Shown piece by piece: positions 19,801 to 27,521 of a DNA stretch of 64,000 nt (within the stretch, counting starts at the first letter, position 1; each line of letters starts with the position of its first letter). The stretch comes from Flavobacterium sp. CG_23.5 (GTDB lineage: Bacteria; Bacteroidota; Bacteroidia; Flavobacteriales; Flavobacteriaceae). The DNA lies in NCBI RefSeq assembly GCF_017875765.1, contig NZ_JAGGNA010000001.1:2755001-2819000 (forward strand), given 5' to 3'. The translations under genes and the position numbers were made by a program. Below the pieces are notes generated by a model that saw only the letters and a list, made by a program, of their open reading frames with translations, had not been told where the DNA came from and did not search any database.

Positions 19801-20972
19801 AAAATGGATGGCTTACCTCTTATCCTGATTTTAATCAAAGCTATTCTCACGTAACCAATAAATTATTTAAAGCTACAGCAAATGTAGATTTGTTTCCTGA
19901 TTTAAAAGTTGATTTATCATTGGACAGAGCTTTCTCTGAAAATTTTTCAGAGCAATATGATGTCACTAATGGACAATACAATCCGCGATCTCCATATAGT
20001 TACGGTCTTTTTTCTATATCGGCAGTTTTAATAAAAACATCATTTTCAGTTAGTGATGAAAATACATCCGTTGCATTTGACGATTTTAGAATGAACAGAC
20101 TGACGGTTGCGAATCGATTAGCATCACAGCGAGGAATAGATGTAAATAATCCGGCTAATATTGATGCCGATGGTTATCCATTAGGTTATGGGAAGAATAA
20201 TCAGGCAGTTTTGTTACCTGCTTTTTTAGCCGCTTATTCTGGGGCTAATGCTGCCGATGTTTCTCTTGGGATATTTAGAAATTTTCCAATACCCAATTGG
20301 GCCGTTAAATACAATGGTTTGATGCGTTATGATTTTTTCAAAAAGAATTTCAAACGATTTTCCATGCAACACGGTTATAGAGCGTCATACACAATTAATG
20401 CATTTCGATCCAATTTTGAATATGACAAAAATCCCGAAGGAGTGGATGCAAGTGGTAATTTTTTCAACAGAACGATTATGTCCAATATCAATTTAGTGGA
20501 ACAGTTTAGTCCACTTATCAGAATGGATTTTGAATTGAAAACTTCAATGAAAGTACTTGCCGAAATAAAGAAAGACAGAGCTTTATCAATGAGTTTTGAT
20601 AATAATTTATTGACAGAAGTAAAAGGAATAGAATATGTCGTTGGGCTAGGATATCGATTTAAGGATGTAATTTTTTCTTCGAGACTGGCTGATAATCCTA
20701 CTGGAATAATAAAAAGTGATATTAATTTGAAAGGAGATTTGTCTTATCGTAATAATCAAACTATTGTACGTTACTTAGATTACGACAACAATCAATTAGC
20801 CGGAGGACAAAATATTTGGTCTTTAAAAATAACAGCGGATTATGCTTTTAGTAAAAACTTGACTGCGATATTTTATTATGATCATTCTTTTTCGAAAGCA
20901 GTTATATCTACTTCATTTCCTCTAACAAACATTCGATCTGGATTTACACTTCGTTATAATTTTGGCAATTAA
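13824..20972 (+). CDS. sprA: SprA/Sov, type IX secretion outer-membrane translocon and gliding motility protein
   Basis: 2382 residues, the characteristic giant size of SprA. A signal peptide (MYKICTFLVVLFCGFVSQAQ) is followed by an almost wholly beta-stranded protein. Typical SprA blocks are visible: FDFNQRISMSLMGKVGTRL, GAQSLFGVKTQLQFGKT, FLLRGKYKSTGG, IYVDDFEGSQS, DPNRGSTTVPDVEDINRDN (an acidic, probably calcium-binding loop), EVWFNEMRLADMD and a C-terminal LTAIFYYDHSFSKAVIS. In F. johnsoniae this protein forms the very large outer-membrane barrel through which T9SS substrates, including the gliding adhesin SprB, leave the cell. No frameshift is seen over more than 7 kb. No other core T9SS gene (gldKLMN, porV) is in the window. 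Confidence 0.97.
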   Translation: MYKICTFLVVLFCGFVSQAQVKQEVQDTTKTGFSVGKVQLKDPQSILSSYTYDPVTDRYIYTNSVDGFSINYPIILTPKEYENLVLKESMRDYFKKKVDAMDGKKGGSEAAKKDLLPRYYVKSGLFESIFGSNTIDVKPTGSVEMDLGLRYTKQDNPSFSPRNRSNLSFDFNQRISMSLMGKVGTRLNVNANYDTQSSFAFQNLIKLEYAPSEDDIIQKIEVGNVSMPLNSSLIRGAQSLFGVKTQLQFGKTTVTGVFSEQKSQTKSIVAQGGGTIQDFDIFALDYDNDRHFFLSQYFRNKYDASLKNYPFIDSRVQISRLEVWVTNKQNRVTTTNNNLRNIIALQDLGEGQLTGLANNDVVVLDPATGIFNNPVDSPSDNSNNDYDPAQILAGSGLLNNNIREIVTSNSGFNVTVSEGQDYSKLENARKLNSNEYTYNAQLGYISLQQRLANDEVLAVAYQYTIGDKVYQVGEFGNDGVDATVVTGTTQSDQAIITQSLILKMLKSNLTNVKNPVWNLMMKNIYQIPGAYQIKQEDFRFNILYTDPSALNYITEVPGSPFPPNPSPENKVAETPLLKVFNLDKLNYNNDPQTGGDGFFDFMQGLTIDSQNGRIIFTTKEPFGELLFSKLSNTGSAENYNDVGTYNPNQKKYVFRNMYRNTQSGALQDSEKNKFLLRGKYKSTGGDGIPIGAFNVPRGSVVVTAGGRILVEGIDYSVNYQLGRVQILDPSLQASNTPINVSLENNSIFGQQTRRFMGVNVEHKISDNFLVGATFLKMSERPFTQKSTFGQESVNNTIFGFNTNFSTEVPLLTRLVNKLPNIDTDVPSNLSIRGEVAFLKPDSPKADRFQGESTIYVDDFEGSQSTIDMRSPYAWSLSSTPERNARSNYDFNAGANDLSYGFKRAKMAWYSIDPVFYTQKPSGITNEELSFNSTRRIFSEELYPLTDIAQGQSQVVNTLDLSYYPSDRGPYNNSSNYNTNPTTNFGGIMRSLNSTNFEQGNVEYIQFWVLDPYVGSGNIPQTNTGKIYFNLGEISEDVLKDGRKQYENGLGPDQILANPPSVWGDVPASQSLIYAFDTNADNRKNQDVGLDGLSDAKEGATYNNYASETDPAADDYTYYLNASGNVLERYKKYNGVDGNSAVDINDPNRGSTTVPDVEDINRDNTMNTINAYYEYSVDVKPNMSIGQNYITDIRNTQVTLPNGSVTDARWIQFKIPVSQPENTIGNISDFRSIRFMRMFMTGFNNQVTVRFGALDLVRGEWRRYTNTLDFNDPNVADDKTNLDVLAVNVQENNDRCPVNYITPPGVVREQLYNNNTVINQNEQSLSLRVSGSGLEPDDSRAVFKNVSVDMRQFKKLKMFLHAESLPNEIGLRDNQMVGFIRFGNDFTQNFYQIEIPLKVTIPSTTASSNCSALSAEAVWPEDNEIDLSLALLTKLKILAMSIDKSTLPLDGIYYQNEDELDSRLANKPNKLRLGIKGNPNFGLARTLMIGVKSNETHQDIKGEVWFNEMRLADMDNQGGMASVLNVDTNFADFATVSATGKQSTIGFGALEQGPNERSRENTQQYNIVTNLNLGKLMPPKWGVNLPFNYAVGEEMITPDYDPFNQDIKLKQLLENTTDQAERSNLKSRATDYTKRTSINFIGVRKERRPEQKQHVYDPENFTFSQSINEVERHDFEIENYIDQHVSSSVDYGFTFQPKSVEPFKKTAFMKKSSYWKLLSDFNFNYLPSNISFNSNINRQYNRQQFRQVDVEGIGLDPLYRRNFAFNYQYGFNFNLTKSLKLNYTASSSNIIKSYLNENNEPIDSFSVWDNYWDIGDPNQHMQQLVVNYDLPINKIPLFSFIKANYSYTGDYSWQRSSNALSQIKIDGTDYNLGNTVQNANSSNLNATFNMDAFYKYIGVSKNTNKTVNKPKATIPKPGEKVVNTNAQQPAKGNEFVDGLIGVLTSVKNIQMNYTYNSGTILPGYTPGVGFLGSSRPSLGFIFGSQDDVRYEAAKNGWLTSYPDFNQSYSHVTNKLFKATANVDLFPDLKVDLSLDRAFSENFSEQYDVTNGQYNPRSPYSYGLFSISAVLIKTSFSVSDENTSVAFDDFRMNRLTVANRLASQRGIDVNNPANIDADGYPLGYGKNNQAVLLPAFLAAYSGANAADVSLGIFRNFPIPNWAVKYNGLMRYDFFKKNFKRFSMQHGYRASYTINAFRSNFEYDKNPEGVDASGNFFNRTIMSNINLVEQFSPLIRMDFELKTSMKVLAEIKKDRALSMSFDNNLLTEVKGIEYVVGLGYRFKDVIFSSRLADNPTGIIKSDINLKGDLSYRNNQTIVRYLDYDNNQLAGGQNIWSLKITADYAFSKNLTAIFYYDHSFSKAVISTSFPLTNIRSGFTLRYNFGN

Positions 20973-21066
20973 TTTTCAGGAAATCTAAACAAAATCTGAA
21001 TTGAGATTGTTACATTTGTCCCATAAAGTTTCAATTAGTAAACAGTAATTATCAATAAATATTTTT

Positions 21067-21447
21067 ATGAATATACCAGCAAATTTAAAGTACACAAAAG
21101 ATCACGAATGGGTTAGTTTAGAAGGGGATATTGCAACAGTAGGAATTACTCATTTTGCACAAAAAGAATTAGGGGATATCGTATACGTTGAGGTGGAAAC
21201 TTTAGACCAAACTTTAGAAAAAGATGAGGTTTTTGGAACAGTTGAAGCGGTTAAAACGGTTTCTGATTTGTTTCTACCAATTTCAGGAGAAATTATAGCG
21301 TTTAATGATTCGTTAGAAGGTACGCCGGAAGTTGTAAACTCTGATCCTTATGGAGCAGGGTGGATGATAAAAATTAAAGTTTCAAACCAAGCCGAAATTG
21401 ATTCATTGCTTTCAAGTGATTCTTACAAAGAACTTATAGGTGCCTAA
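21067..21447 (+). CDS. gcvH: Glycine cleavage system H protein
   Basis: 126 residues, full length. The lipoylation site is Lys63 in GTVEAVKTVSDLFLPISG, with the usual N terminus LKYTKDHEWVSLEG and the ITHFAQKELGDIVYVE strand. The lipoyl arm shuttles the methylamine group between the P, T and L proteins; none of those genes is in the window. The gene lies between sprA and a VanZ-like gene whose GTG start overlaps its end by eight bases, so the pair is coupled. The link with gliding genes looks positional only. Confidence 0.96.
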   Translation: MNIPANLKYTKDHEWVSLEGDIATVGITHFAQKELGDIVYVEVETLDQTLEKDEVFGTVEAVKTVSDLFLPISGEIIAFNDSLEGTPEVVNSDPYGAGWMIKIKVSNQAEIDSLLSSDSYKELIGA

Positions 21448-21823
21448 ACAAGTCTATTTTTGGATAGCTTTAGTTTGGACTGGAATTATATTTTTATTTT
21501 GTTTGTTACCTTCAGGTGATATCCCAAAGATTAGTATTCCAAATTTAGATAAAGTTGTACACGCATTGTTTCATTTTGTGTTTACGTTAACTTGGTTTTT
21601 GTTTTTTAAAAAACAGTTGAATAGTGCAAGTGTAATAAAGCCTTTAGCGATATCATTTGTTCTTTCTGTTTTTTTTGGAATCGGAATTGAGATATTGCAA
21701 AAAGTTTTTACAACAACGAGAAATGGAGATGCAATTGACGTTTTAGCAAATATGTCAGGAGCAACTTTAGCGGTTTGCTTCATTCTAATAGTAAGTAAAT
21801 ACAACAGTTTAGATAAAATTTAA
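21440..21823 (+). CDS. VanZ-like family membrane protein
   Basis: 127 residues, GTG start overlapping the last eight bases of gcvH. Four hydrophobic segments (about 7-22, 37-55, 68-85 and 104-122). The VanZ-like signature is present: PNLDKVVHALFHFVFT, then GIGIEILQKVF and NGDAIDVLANMSGATLAV, with conserved D, H, E and D residues near the membrane face. VanZ relatives influence glycopeptide sensitivity in some Firmicutes, but the function in Bacteroidota is unknown. A strong terminator follows, closing the transcript. Confidence 0.85.
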   Translation: MPKQVYFWIALVWTGIIFLFCLLPSGDIPKISIPNLDKVVHALFHFVFTLTWFLFFKKQLNSASVIKPLAISFVLSVFFGIGIEILQKVFTTTRNGDAIDVLANMSGATLAVCFILIVSKYNSLDKI

Positions 21824-21833
21824 AAGAGATTAC

Positions 21834-21858
21834 AATCCCGCTTCGGTGGGATTTTTTT
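21834..21858 (+). terminator. Rho-independent terminator after the VanZ-like gene
   Basis: Stem AATCCCGC (21834-21841) with GTGGGATT (21846-21853), closed by a TTCG tetraloop and followed by seven T. One G-T wobble in the stem. Confidence 0.92.
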
Positions 21859-22000
21859 ATACTTATACATTTCTTTAACCGCAAGGGATTTGTTAAAAGA
21901 GCGCTCGAGTTTAAAAAGTAAATCTTTATATTAAAAATATGTGGATTTAAAATGTATTTTTGCTAATTAGACCTTATCCCATTATCAAATCAAAAGAAAA

Positions 22001-22744
22001 ATGAATATTAAACAATATTTAGATTCAACCTATTTAAAAACGGCAGAACAAGCTGGGCTTAGTGAACAGGAGAATATTATTGTAGTTAAAAAATTTATTC
22101 AAGAAGCTATTGAAGAATGTTTTAAGCTGATAATGATTCGCCCCAATATGGTTTCGTTGGCCAAAAAAATGATTACAGCTGCTAATTCAACTTTAGAAAT
22201 AGGGACTGTCATTGATTTCCCTGAAGGTCAGTCTGGAGTAGAAGAAAAACTAACCGAAGCAATTCAAGCAATAGAGGATGGCGCCGATGATTTAGATTTT
22301 GTATGCAATTACGAAGCATTCAAAGAAGGAGATTTGGATTTGGTCAAGGATGAAATTCTTAAATGTACGCAATTGGGTCTGCAAAACGGGAAAGTGGTCA
22401 AATGGATTATAGAAGTTGCTGCGCTGGAAGAAAAACAAATTATACAACTTTCAGCTTTAATAAAAAATATTGTTATTTCAAATTTTAAAGAAGAATACTA
22501 CCCTTCGGTTTTTGTAAAATCCTCAACGGGTTTTTATAAAACGGAAAATAATCTGCCTAATGGTGCCACCATCCCTTCTATTATTATGATGTTGGAAAAT
22601 GCGTCGCCACTTCCTATAAAAGCTGCGGGCGGAGTAAGGACTTATGAAGAGGCTGTTGAAATGATAGGCTTGGGCGTAAAAAGAATAGGTACATCCGGTG
22701 CAAAAGCGATTGCTGACGGGCAAAATTCAAACTCTGAATATTAA
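22001..22744 (+). CDS. deoC: Deoxyribose-phosphate aldolase
   Basis: 247 residues, TIM-barrel DeoC. The Schiff-base lysine is Lys173 in FVKSSTGF, the second active-site lysine is Lys207 in IKAAGGVR, and an acidic pair lies in DGADDLDFVCNY (about 94-103). It cleaves 2-deoxyribose-5-phosphate to glyceraldehyde-3-phosphate and acetaldehyde in deoxynucleoside salvage. It follows a terminator; a TATTTTTG element lies 39 bases before the ATG but no TTG at the right distance. remB begins 20 bases after the stop. Confidence 0.95.
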   Translation: MNIKQYLDSTYLKTAEQAGLSEQENIIVVKKFIQEAIEECFKLIMIRPNMVSLAKKMITAANSTLEIGTVIDFPEGQSGVEEKLTEAIQAIEDGADDLDFVCNYEAFKEGDLDLVKDEILKCTQLGLQNGKVVKWIIEVAALEEKQIIQLSALIKNIVISNFKEEYYPSVFVKSSTGFYKTENNLPNGATIPSIIMMLENASPLPIKAAGGVRTYEEAVEMIGLGVKRIGTSGAKAIADGQNSNSEY

Positions 22745-22763
22745 ATTCACAAAGAAAATCAAC

Positions 22764-24887
22764 ATGAAAAAAAGTTTGTTAACTATACTTTTATTATTTT
22801 ATTCTTTTTTTATTTATTCGCAAGATGTAAATAATAGTTTGGTAAAATCAGGTCTTTCCGCTGAACGATTTCCTGTTTTTCCAAATTGTGAAAACTTGCA
22901 GTCTTCAGCCTTAGAAAGTTGTTTTTATAGTGAAGTACAGGATTTTGTGTTTCAGAATTTTGAAGTTCCGGAAAATTTAAAACAAAATAATTACCAAGGA
23001 AGTGTAAAAGTGCTTTTTGAAGTAGATGGAAATGGTATTTTTAAGGTTATTTATACGGATGCTGTAGATGAAAGTTTAATAAAAGAAACAAAAAGAGTTT
23101 TTGAGAAATTTCCAAAAATTAAGCCGTCAACTTACAACGGAAGGCCAACCTACTCTAAATATACTATTACAATTGCAATTCCTCTAAAAAGCCCGGAACA
23201 GTTAGCATCTGAAGCACTTGTTCGATCGCAGATTGTAAAAAATGATACAAAGCAAATAACAGAACTTGATAGTATTGTTTATAAAAAATTCACAAACCCT
23301 GAGTTTGAAAGTCATTTGAATATTCCCTTTTCTCACAGTTATTATTCTCAGTTTGATGCTTCTTTAAATCAAGTGGGCAGTAATAATCATACAGCATCTA
23401 AGCCATATACCTATGTGGAGGTTTCGAAATATTATAATCTTAAAGCGGTAAATGAAAAGCTTAAAAAAAATACTTCTGGCTGGTGGGCCAGAAAATTATG
23501 GAATGAAAGTACGGTTGAAATTCAAGGGGAAGGGTATTGGTTTACATTAAATCCGATATTGGATTTACAAGTTGGTAAAGCATCGCAGACCAAAGCGAAT
23601 TATACGTATATAAACACACGTGGGATAAATTTTAGAGGTGGTATTGGGCAGCAAATTAATTTCACAACTACGGTTTTTGAAAGTCAGGGGCGATTTGCGG
23701 ATTATTACAATCGGTATGCCGAATCTATAAAACCAGCGGGAGGAAATCCTGCAATTATTCCGGGTATGGGAATTTCCAAAAATTTCAAAACGGATGCTTA
23801 TGATTTTCCTTTGGCGGAAGCCAATATAACTTTTGCACCAAGTAAACATTTCGATTTGCAATTGGGTTACGGGAGAAATTTTATAGGAGATGGGTACCGC
23901 TCATTATTAGAAGGTGATGGTGCGAGTCCGTATCCATATTTTAAAATTAACACCAATTTTTGGAAAATAAAATATACAAATACGTATATGTGGCTCAAAG
24001 ATGTTCGCCCAGCGGTGACTCTGGAGAGAACATACGCCACAAAATTCATGGCAAACCATTATTTGAGTTGGAATGTATCGAATAAATTAAATATTGGTTT
24101 GTTTGAATCGGTAATTTGGACCAATACGAATGATAGGGGATTTGATGTAAATTTTGTAAATCCAATTATATTTTATCGTTCGGTTGAATTTGCTTCTTCG
24201 GCAAGAAGTGGAAATGCCGTTTTAGGATTGACCTATAAGTACAAATGGGATAATCAGATAAATGCATACGGACAATTTATTCTGGATGAATTTTCTCTTG
24301 GAGATATTAAAAAAGCGGATAATAGCTGGAAAAATAAATTTGGATATCAGTTAGGTGTTAAATATTACAATGCTTTTCATGTGGATAATTTATTACTGCA
24401 GTTAGAATACAATCATGTTCGCCCTTACGTTTATTCTCATAGCAATCCCATTACAAATTATGCACACAATAATCAAAGTGTTGGGCATCAGTGGGGAGGG
24501 AATTTCAAAGAGTTTTTAGCGATCGCCCGTTATCATAAAGGAAGGTATTTTGGAGATGCCAAATTTACAGTAGGAACTCGAGGATTGGATTTTGATACGG
24601 TTGAGGATGGTTATAATTATGGAGGAAATATCTATAAAGATTATGATGAGAAAAGACCCTTTGATTCCGGAGTAAAAGTAGGGCAGGGTAATAAAACTGC
24701 GATTTTTATTGCAGATATTCAAGGAGGATATTTGATAAATCCAGCTACTAATTTAAAACTTTTTGGAAGTTATATTTACCGAAGTTTTGATCCTAATATG
24801 AATACAGCAACTACTTTTAATCAAAGTACTAATTGGTTCACATTGGGAATACGTTCGGATGTTTTTAATTGGTATTTTGATTACTAG
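22764..24887 (+). CDS. remB: Gliding motility protein RemB
   Basis: 707 residues with a signal peptide (MKKSLLTILLLFYSFFIYSQ). The N-terminal part (about 65-150) resembles the TonB C-terminal fold (GSVKVLFEVDGNGIFKVIYT and a later YTITIAIPL strand). The rest is a predicted outer-membrane barrel of the capsule-assembly Wzi-like type (LQLGYGRNFIGDGYRS and aromatic-ended strands to the C terminus FNWYFDY). This domain order and the position a few genes after sprA match RemB of F. johnsoniae, a protein that can move along the cell surface and is needed for normal gliding on agar. A start at 22698 would overlap deoC and lacks a signal peptide, so ATG 22764 was chosen. Confidence 0.85.
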   Translation: MKKSLLTILLLFYSFFIYSQDVNNSLVKSGLSAERFPVFPNCENLQSSALESCFYSEVQDFVFQNFEVPENLKQNNYQGSVKVLFEVDGNGIFKVIYTDAVDESLIKETKRVFEKFPKIKPSTYNGRPTYSKYTITIAIPLKSPEQLASEALVRSQIVKNDTKQITELDSIVYKKFTNPEFESHLNIPFSHSYYSQFDASLNQVGSNNHTASKPYTYVEVSKYYNLKAVNEKLKKNTSGWWARKLWNESTVEIQGEGYWFTLNPILDLQVGKASQTKANYTYINTRGINFRGGIGQQINFTTTVFESQGRFADYYNRYAESIKPAGGNPAIIPGMGISKNFKTDAYDFPLAEANITFAPSKHFDLQLGYGRNFIGDGYRSLLEGDGASPYPYFKINTNFWKIKYTNTYMWLKDVRPAVTLERTYATKFMANHYLSWNVSNKLNIGLFESVIWTNTNDRGFDVNFVNPIIFYRSVEFASSARSGNAVLGLTYKYKWDNQINAYGQFILDEFSLGDIKKADNSWKNKFGYQLGVKYYNAFHVDNLLLQLEYNHVRPYVYSHSNPITNYAHNNQSVGHQWGGNFKEFLAIARYHKGRYFGDAKFTVGTRGLDFDTVEDGYNYGGNIYKDYDEKRPFDSGVKVGQGNKTAIFIADIQGGYLINPATNLKLFGSYIYRSFDPNMNTATTFNQSTNWFTLGIRSDVFNWYFDY

Positions 24888-24914
24888 TTTTAATTGAATT
24901 AAAATATATCTTTT
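24888..24914 (+). terminator. Weak A/T hairpin after remB
   Basis: TTTTAA (24888-24893) pairs with TTAAAA (24899-24904) and a run of T follows at 24909-24916. All A/T, so stability is low. Confidence 0.35.
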
Positions 24915-24928
24915 TTATGAATTGTTTT

Positions 24929-24959
24929 TTGTCAAATCCCTTTTGTTGAGTTACTTTTG
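24929..24959 (+). promoter_or_regulatory. Promoter of the ctaB/cytochrome oxidase cluster
   Basis: TTG (24929-24931), a 20-base spacer and TACTTTTG (24952-24959): a full match to the Flavobacterium TTG/TAnnTTTG consensus. It predicts a leader of roughly 25-30 bases before the TTG start of ctaB. Confidence 0.7.
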
Positions 24960-24992
24960 CAAAAGTTTTTACAATGCAAATAAACGAGAACA

Positions 24993-25895
24993 TTGATCCC
25001 AACACAAAATACACTTTCATTAAAATCTATTTATATTGATTTCCGCGAAATTACAAAGGCTCGCCTTGCTATTAGCGTAGTGTTCTCTTCTTTAGCGGGG
25101 TTTATGCTTGGAATTTATGACATTCATTCATTTAGTTGGATGGTGTTGTTGAAATTGGCAATTGGAGGATATTGCATGGTGGGTGCATCTAATGCATTTA
25201 ATCAGGTTATCGAGAAAGATTTAGATGCTTTGATGGATCGAACAAAAAATCGTCCTGTTCCAGCAGGAAGAATGTCTTCGACTTCTGCTCTTTTTTTAGC
25301 CAGTTTTCTAACGATTGTCGGTATAGCTATGTTGTATACCATCAATCCGAAAACGGCCATGTTCGGAGCAGTTTCAATATTTCTTTACACAAGTGTTTAC
25401 ACTCCATTAAAAACGATGACTTCATTATCAGTATTTGTGGGAGCATTTCCTGGGGCCATTCCTTTTATGTTAGGCTGGGTTGCGGCAACTGGTGATTTTG
25501 GAATAGAAGCAGGAACTTTATTTTTGATACAGTTTTTTTGGCAATTTCCTCATTTTTGGGCTATTGGATGGTTTTTGTACGAAGATTATGAAAAAGCAGG
25601 GTTTTTTATGCTTCCAACAGGAAAAAAAGATAAATCTACAGCTTTACAGATTATTTTATACACAGTTTGGCTAATAATAGCGTCGTTATTGCCTGCATTG
25701 GGTTATACAGGACGTTTGTATATAACTCCGGTAGCTGCAGTTTTGGTATTTTTACTTGGTCTTTGGATGCTTTATTATGGAGTGCAGTTGTATAAAAAGA
25801 GAACAGCTAAAGCAGCCAGAACATTGATGCTGGTTAGCGTCTCCTATATTACGTTATTACAGTTAGTTTATATATTTGATAAATTTTTAAGATAG
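24993..25895 (+). CDS. ctaB: Protohaem IX farnesyltransferase (haem O synthase)
   Basis: 300 residues, about nine membrane segments, UbiA prenyltransferase fold. The polyprenyl-diphosphate motif is NAFNQVIEKDLDALMDRT, with the second block FLYEDYEKAGFFMLPT. It adds a farnesyl chain to haem B to give haem O for haem-copper oxidases. The only in-frame start is TTG: an in-frame TAA lies at 24981-24983. The ATG at 24974 is in another frame and opens a 21-codon ORF that overlaps the gene start. First gene of an oxidase cluster; subunit III follows after two bases. Confidence 0.94.
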   Translation: MIPTQNTLSLKSIYIDFREITKARLAISVVFSSLAGFMLGIYDIHSFSWMVLLKLAIGGYCMVGASNAFNQVIEKDLDALMDRTKNRPVPAGRMSSTSALFLASFLTIVGIAMLYTINPKTAMFGAVSIFLYTSVYTPLKTMTSLSVFVGAFPGAIPFMLGWVAATGDFGIEAGTLFLIQFFWQFPHFWAIGWFLYEDYEKAGFFMLPTGKKDKSTALQIILYTVWLIIASLLPALGYTGRLYITPVAAVLVFLLGLWMLYYGVQLYKKRTAKAARTLMLVSVSYITLLQLVYIFDKFLR

Positions 25896-25897
25896 TT

Positions 25898-26485
25898 ATG
25901 GAAATTTCAATGACAACAGCAGAAGATAGAGCTAGAACAGCAAGATCCTACAAATTACTATTGCTTTTTGCGATGGTAAGTATGATTATGATGTTTGCAG
26001 GATTAACAAGTGCTTTTGTGGTAAGTAAATCAAGAGCCGATTGGTTGAAAGATTTTCAATTACCAACAGCGTTTTACTTTAGTACAGTTGCAATTATTGG
26101 TTGTAGTGTTACTTTTCATTTGGCAAAAAAAGCAATCCAAAAAGACAACAGAAGTGCAACAACTACATTTCTTTTATCTACCTTAGCATTGGGAATATTA
26201 TTTGTAATTTTGCAATTTGCAGGGTTCTCACAGATAGTTGAAAACGGGTATTATTTTACAGGAAGTGAGAGTTCAATAACGACAACATTTTTATACATTG
26301 TAACCGTTGTGCACTTGATTCACCTTGCTGGTGGGCTAATTTCGCTGCTAATTATAATTTATAATCATTTTAAACAAAAATATAATTCATCTCAAACCCT
26401 TGGAATTGAACTGGGTGCAATGTACTGGCACTTTCTTGATTTATTGTGGGTTTATTTGTTTTTATTTTTATATTTCTTTAAATAA
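25898..26485 (+). CDS. Cytochrome c oxidase subunit III, short form
   Basis: 195 residues with five membrane segments, the short bacterial subunit III. LAGGLISLLIIIYNHFK and the C-terminal EL-GAMYWHFLDLLWVYLFLFLY are the family end motif (YWHFVDxVW). Subunit III has no metal and stabilises subunit I. The start is two bases after the ctaB stop; the internal ATG at 25910 (MTTAED) is an equally possible start. It is followed by a second, longer subunit III gene. Subunits I and II are not in the window. Confidence 0.9.
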   Translation: MEISMTTAEDRARTARSYKLLLLFAMVSMIMMFAGLTSAFVVSKSRADWLKDFQLPTAFYFSTVAIIGCSVTFHLAKKAIQKDNRSATTTFLLSTLALGILFVILQFAGFSQIVENGYYFTGSESSITTTFLYIVTVVHLIHLAGGLISLLIIIYNHFKQKYNSSQTLGIELGAMYWHFLDLLWVYLFLFLYFFK

Positions 26486-26527
26486 GAAAAAAACGTAAAT
26501 TTGGGAACTTTTTAACGAATAACTTTT

Positions 26528-27505
26528 ATGGAAGCGACAGTTACTACTGCAAATAGTGAAGAGAAAACTTGGGGAGGCGGCAATGAGCCAATGAGAGCAA
26601 GTTATGGTAAATTAATGATGTGGTTTTTTATCGTATCAGATGCCTTAACGTTCTCTGGATTTCTAGCTGCTTATGGATTTTCTAGATTCAAATTTATTGA
26701 AACTTGGCCATTGGCCGATGAAGTGTTTACGCACTTTCCATTTATGCATGGAGTATCTGCTCCGATGTATTATGTGGCATTTATGACTTTTATTTTGATT
26801 TTTTCATCTGTAACAATGGTTTTGGCTGTTGATGCAGGTCATCAAATGAAAAAAGATAAAGTTGTTATTTATATGTTTTTAACCATTATCGGAGGGATGA
26901 TTTTCGTAGGATCTCAAGCTTGGGAATGGAAAAATTTCATAAAAGGAGAATATGGTGCGATTGAAACAAAAGGAGGTAGTTTGCTTCAATTTGTGGATAA
27001 AGAAGGACATCGCGTTGCTCTTGCCGATTTCGCTGCAAAATTGCCAGAACAAAGAGAACAATTGACTAGAAGTAAGGGAAAATGGTTCATGGAAGAATCA
27101 ACTTTGCCTTCTTATTCAGTTGCTGAAGTTCAAGCCGGATTTAAATCACATCCAGGTCTTTTGATAAGAACAGAGGTGATAACGAAAGACAAACAAAAAA
27201 CAATTCTTTCTAGAAAAGATTCTGAATTGAGATTGACCCAAGCCAGCTTAGTAGTTGAAGGGGCTAATTTAACTCATAATGAATATGGAAGTAAGTTATT
27301 TGCTGATTTCTTTTTCTTTATTACAGGTTTTCACGGTTTTCACGTATTTTCTGGAATAATTATAAATATTATCATATTCTTTAATGTACTAGTAGGTACT
27401 TATGAGAAAAGAAGAAGTTACGAAATGGTCGAAAAAGTTGGTTTATACTGGCACTTTGTCGATTTAGTTTGGGTATTTGTATTTACGTTTTTCTACTTAG
27501 TTTAA
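26528..27505 (+). CDS. Cytochrome c oxidase subunit III with a large soluble insert
   Basis: 325 residues. Membrane segments 1-3 (SYGKLMMWFFIVSDALTFSG; later MYYVAFMTFILIFSSVTM and IIGGMIFVGSQAWEW) are followed by about 125 mainly polar residues (from about 137 to 257). The chain then resumes with FFFFITGFHGFHVFSGIIIN and the terminal YWHFVDLVWVFVFTFFYLV. The ends match subunit III of haem-copper oxidases, but the insert makes it much longer than the 195-residue paralogue just upstream. Together with subunit IV and the assembly genes it fits a caa3-type enzyme; subunits I and II must be elsewhere. Confidence 0.88.
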   Translation: MEATVTTANSEEKTWGGGNEPMRASYGKLMMWFFIVSDALTFSGFLAAYGFSRFKFIETWPLADEVFTHFPFMHGVSAPMYYVAFMTFILIFSSVTMVLAVDAGHQMKKDKVVIYMFLTIIGGMIFVGSQAWEWKNFIKGEYGAIETKGGSLLQFVDKEGHRVALADFAAKLPEQREQLTRSKGKWFMEESTLPSYSVAEVQAGFKSHPGLLIRTEVITKDKQKTILSRKDSELRLTQASLVVEGANLTHNEYGSKLFADFFFFITGFHGFHVFSGIIINIIIFFNVLVGTYEKRRSYEMVEKVGLYWHFVDLVWVFVFTFFYLV

Positions 27506-27521
27506 TCTTAGATTTATTATT

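Noticed and set aside
21011..21018. TACATTTG as a gcvH promoter
   Set aside because: A good -7 match, but no TTG within 17-23 bases upstream; gcvH may be read through from sprA.
21955..21962. TATTTTTG as a deoC promoter
   Set aside because: Only TTA, not TTG, stands at the right distance (21931-21933), so support is too weak to list as a promoter.
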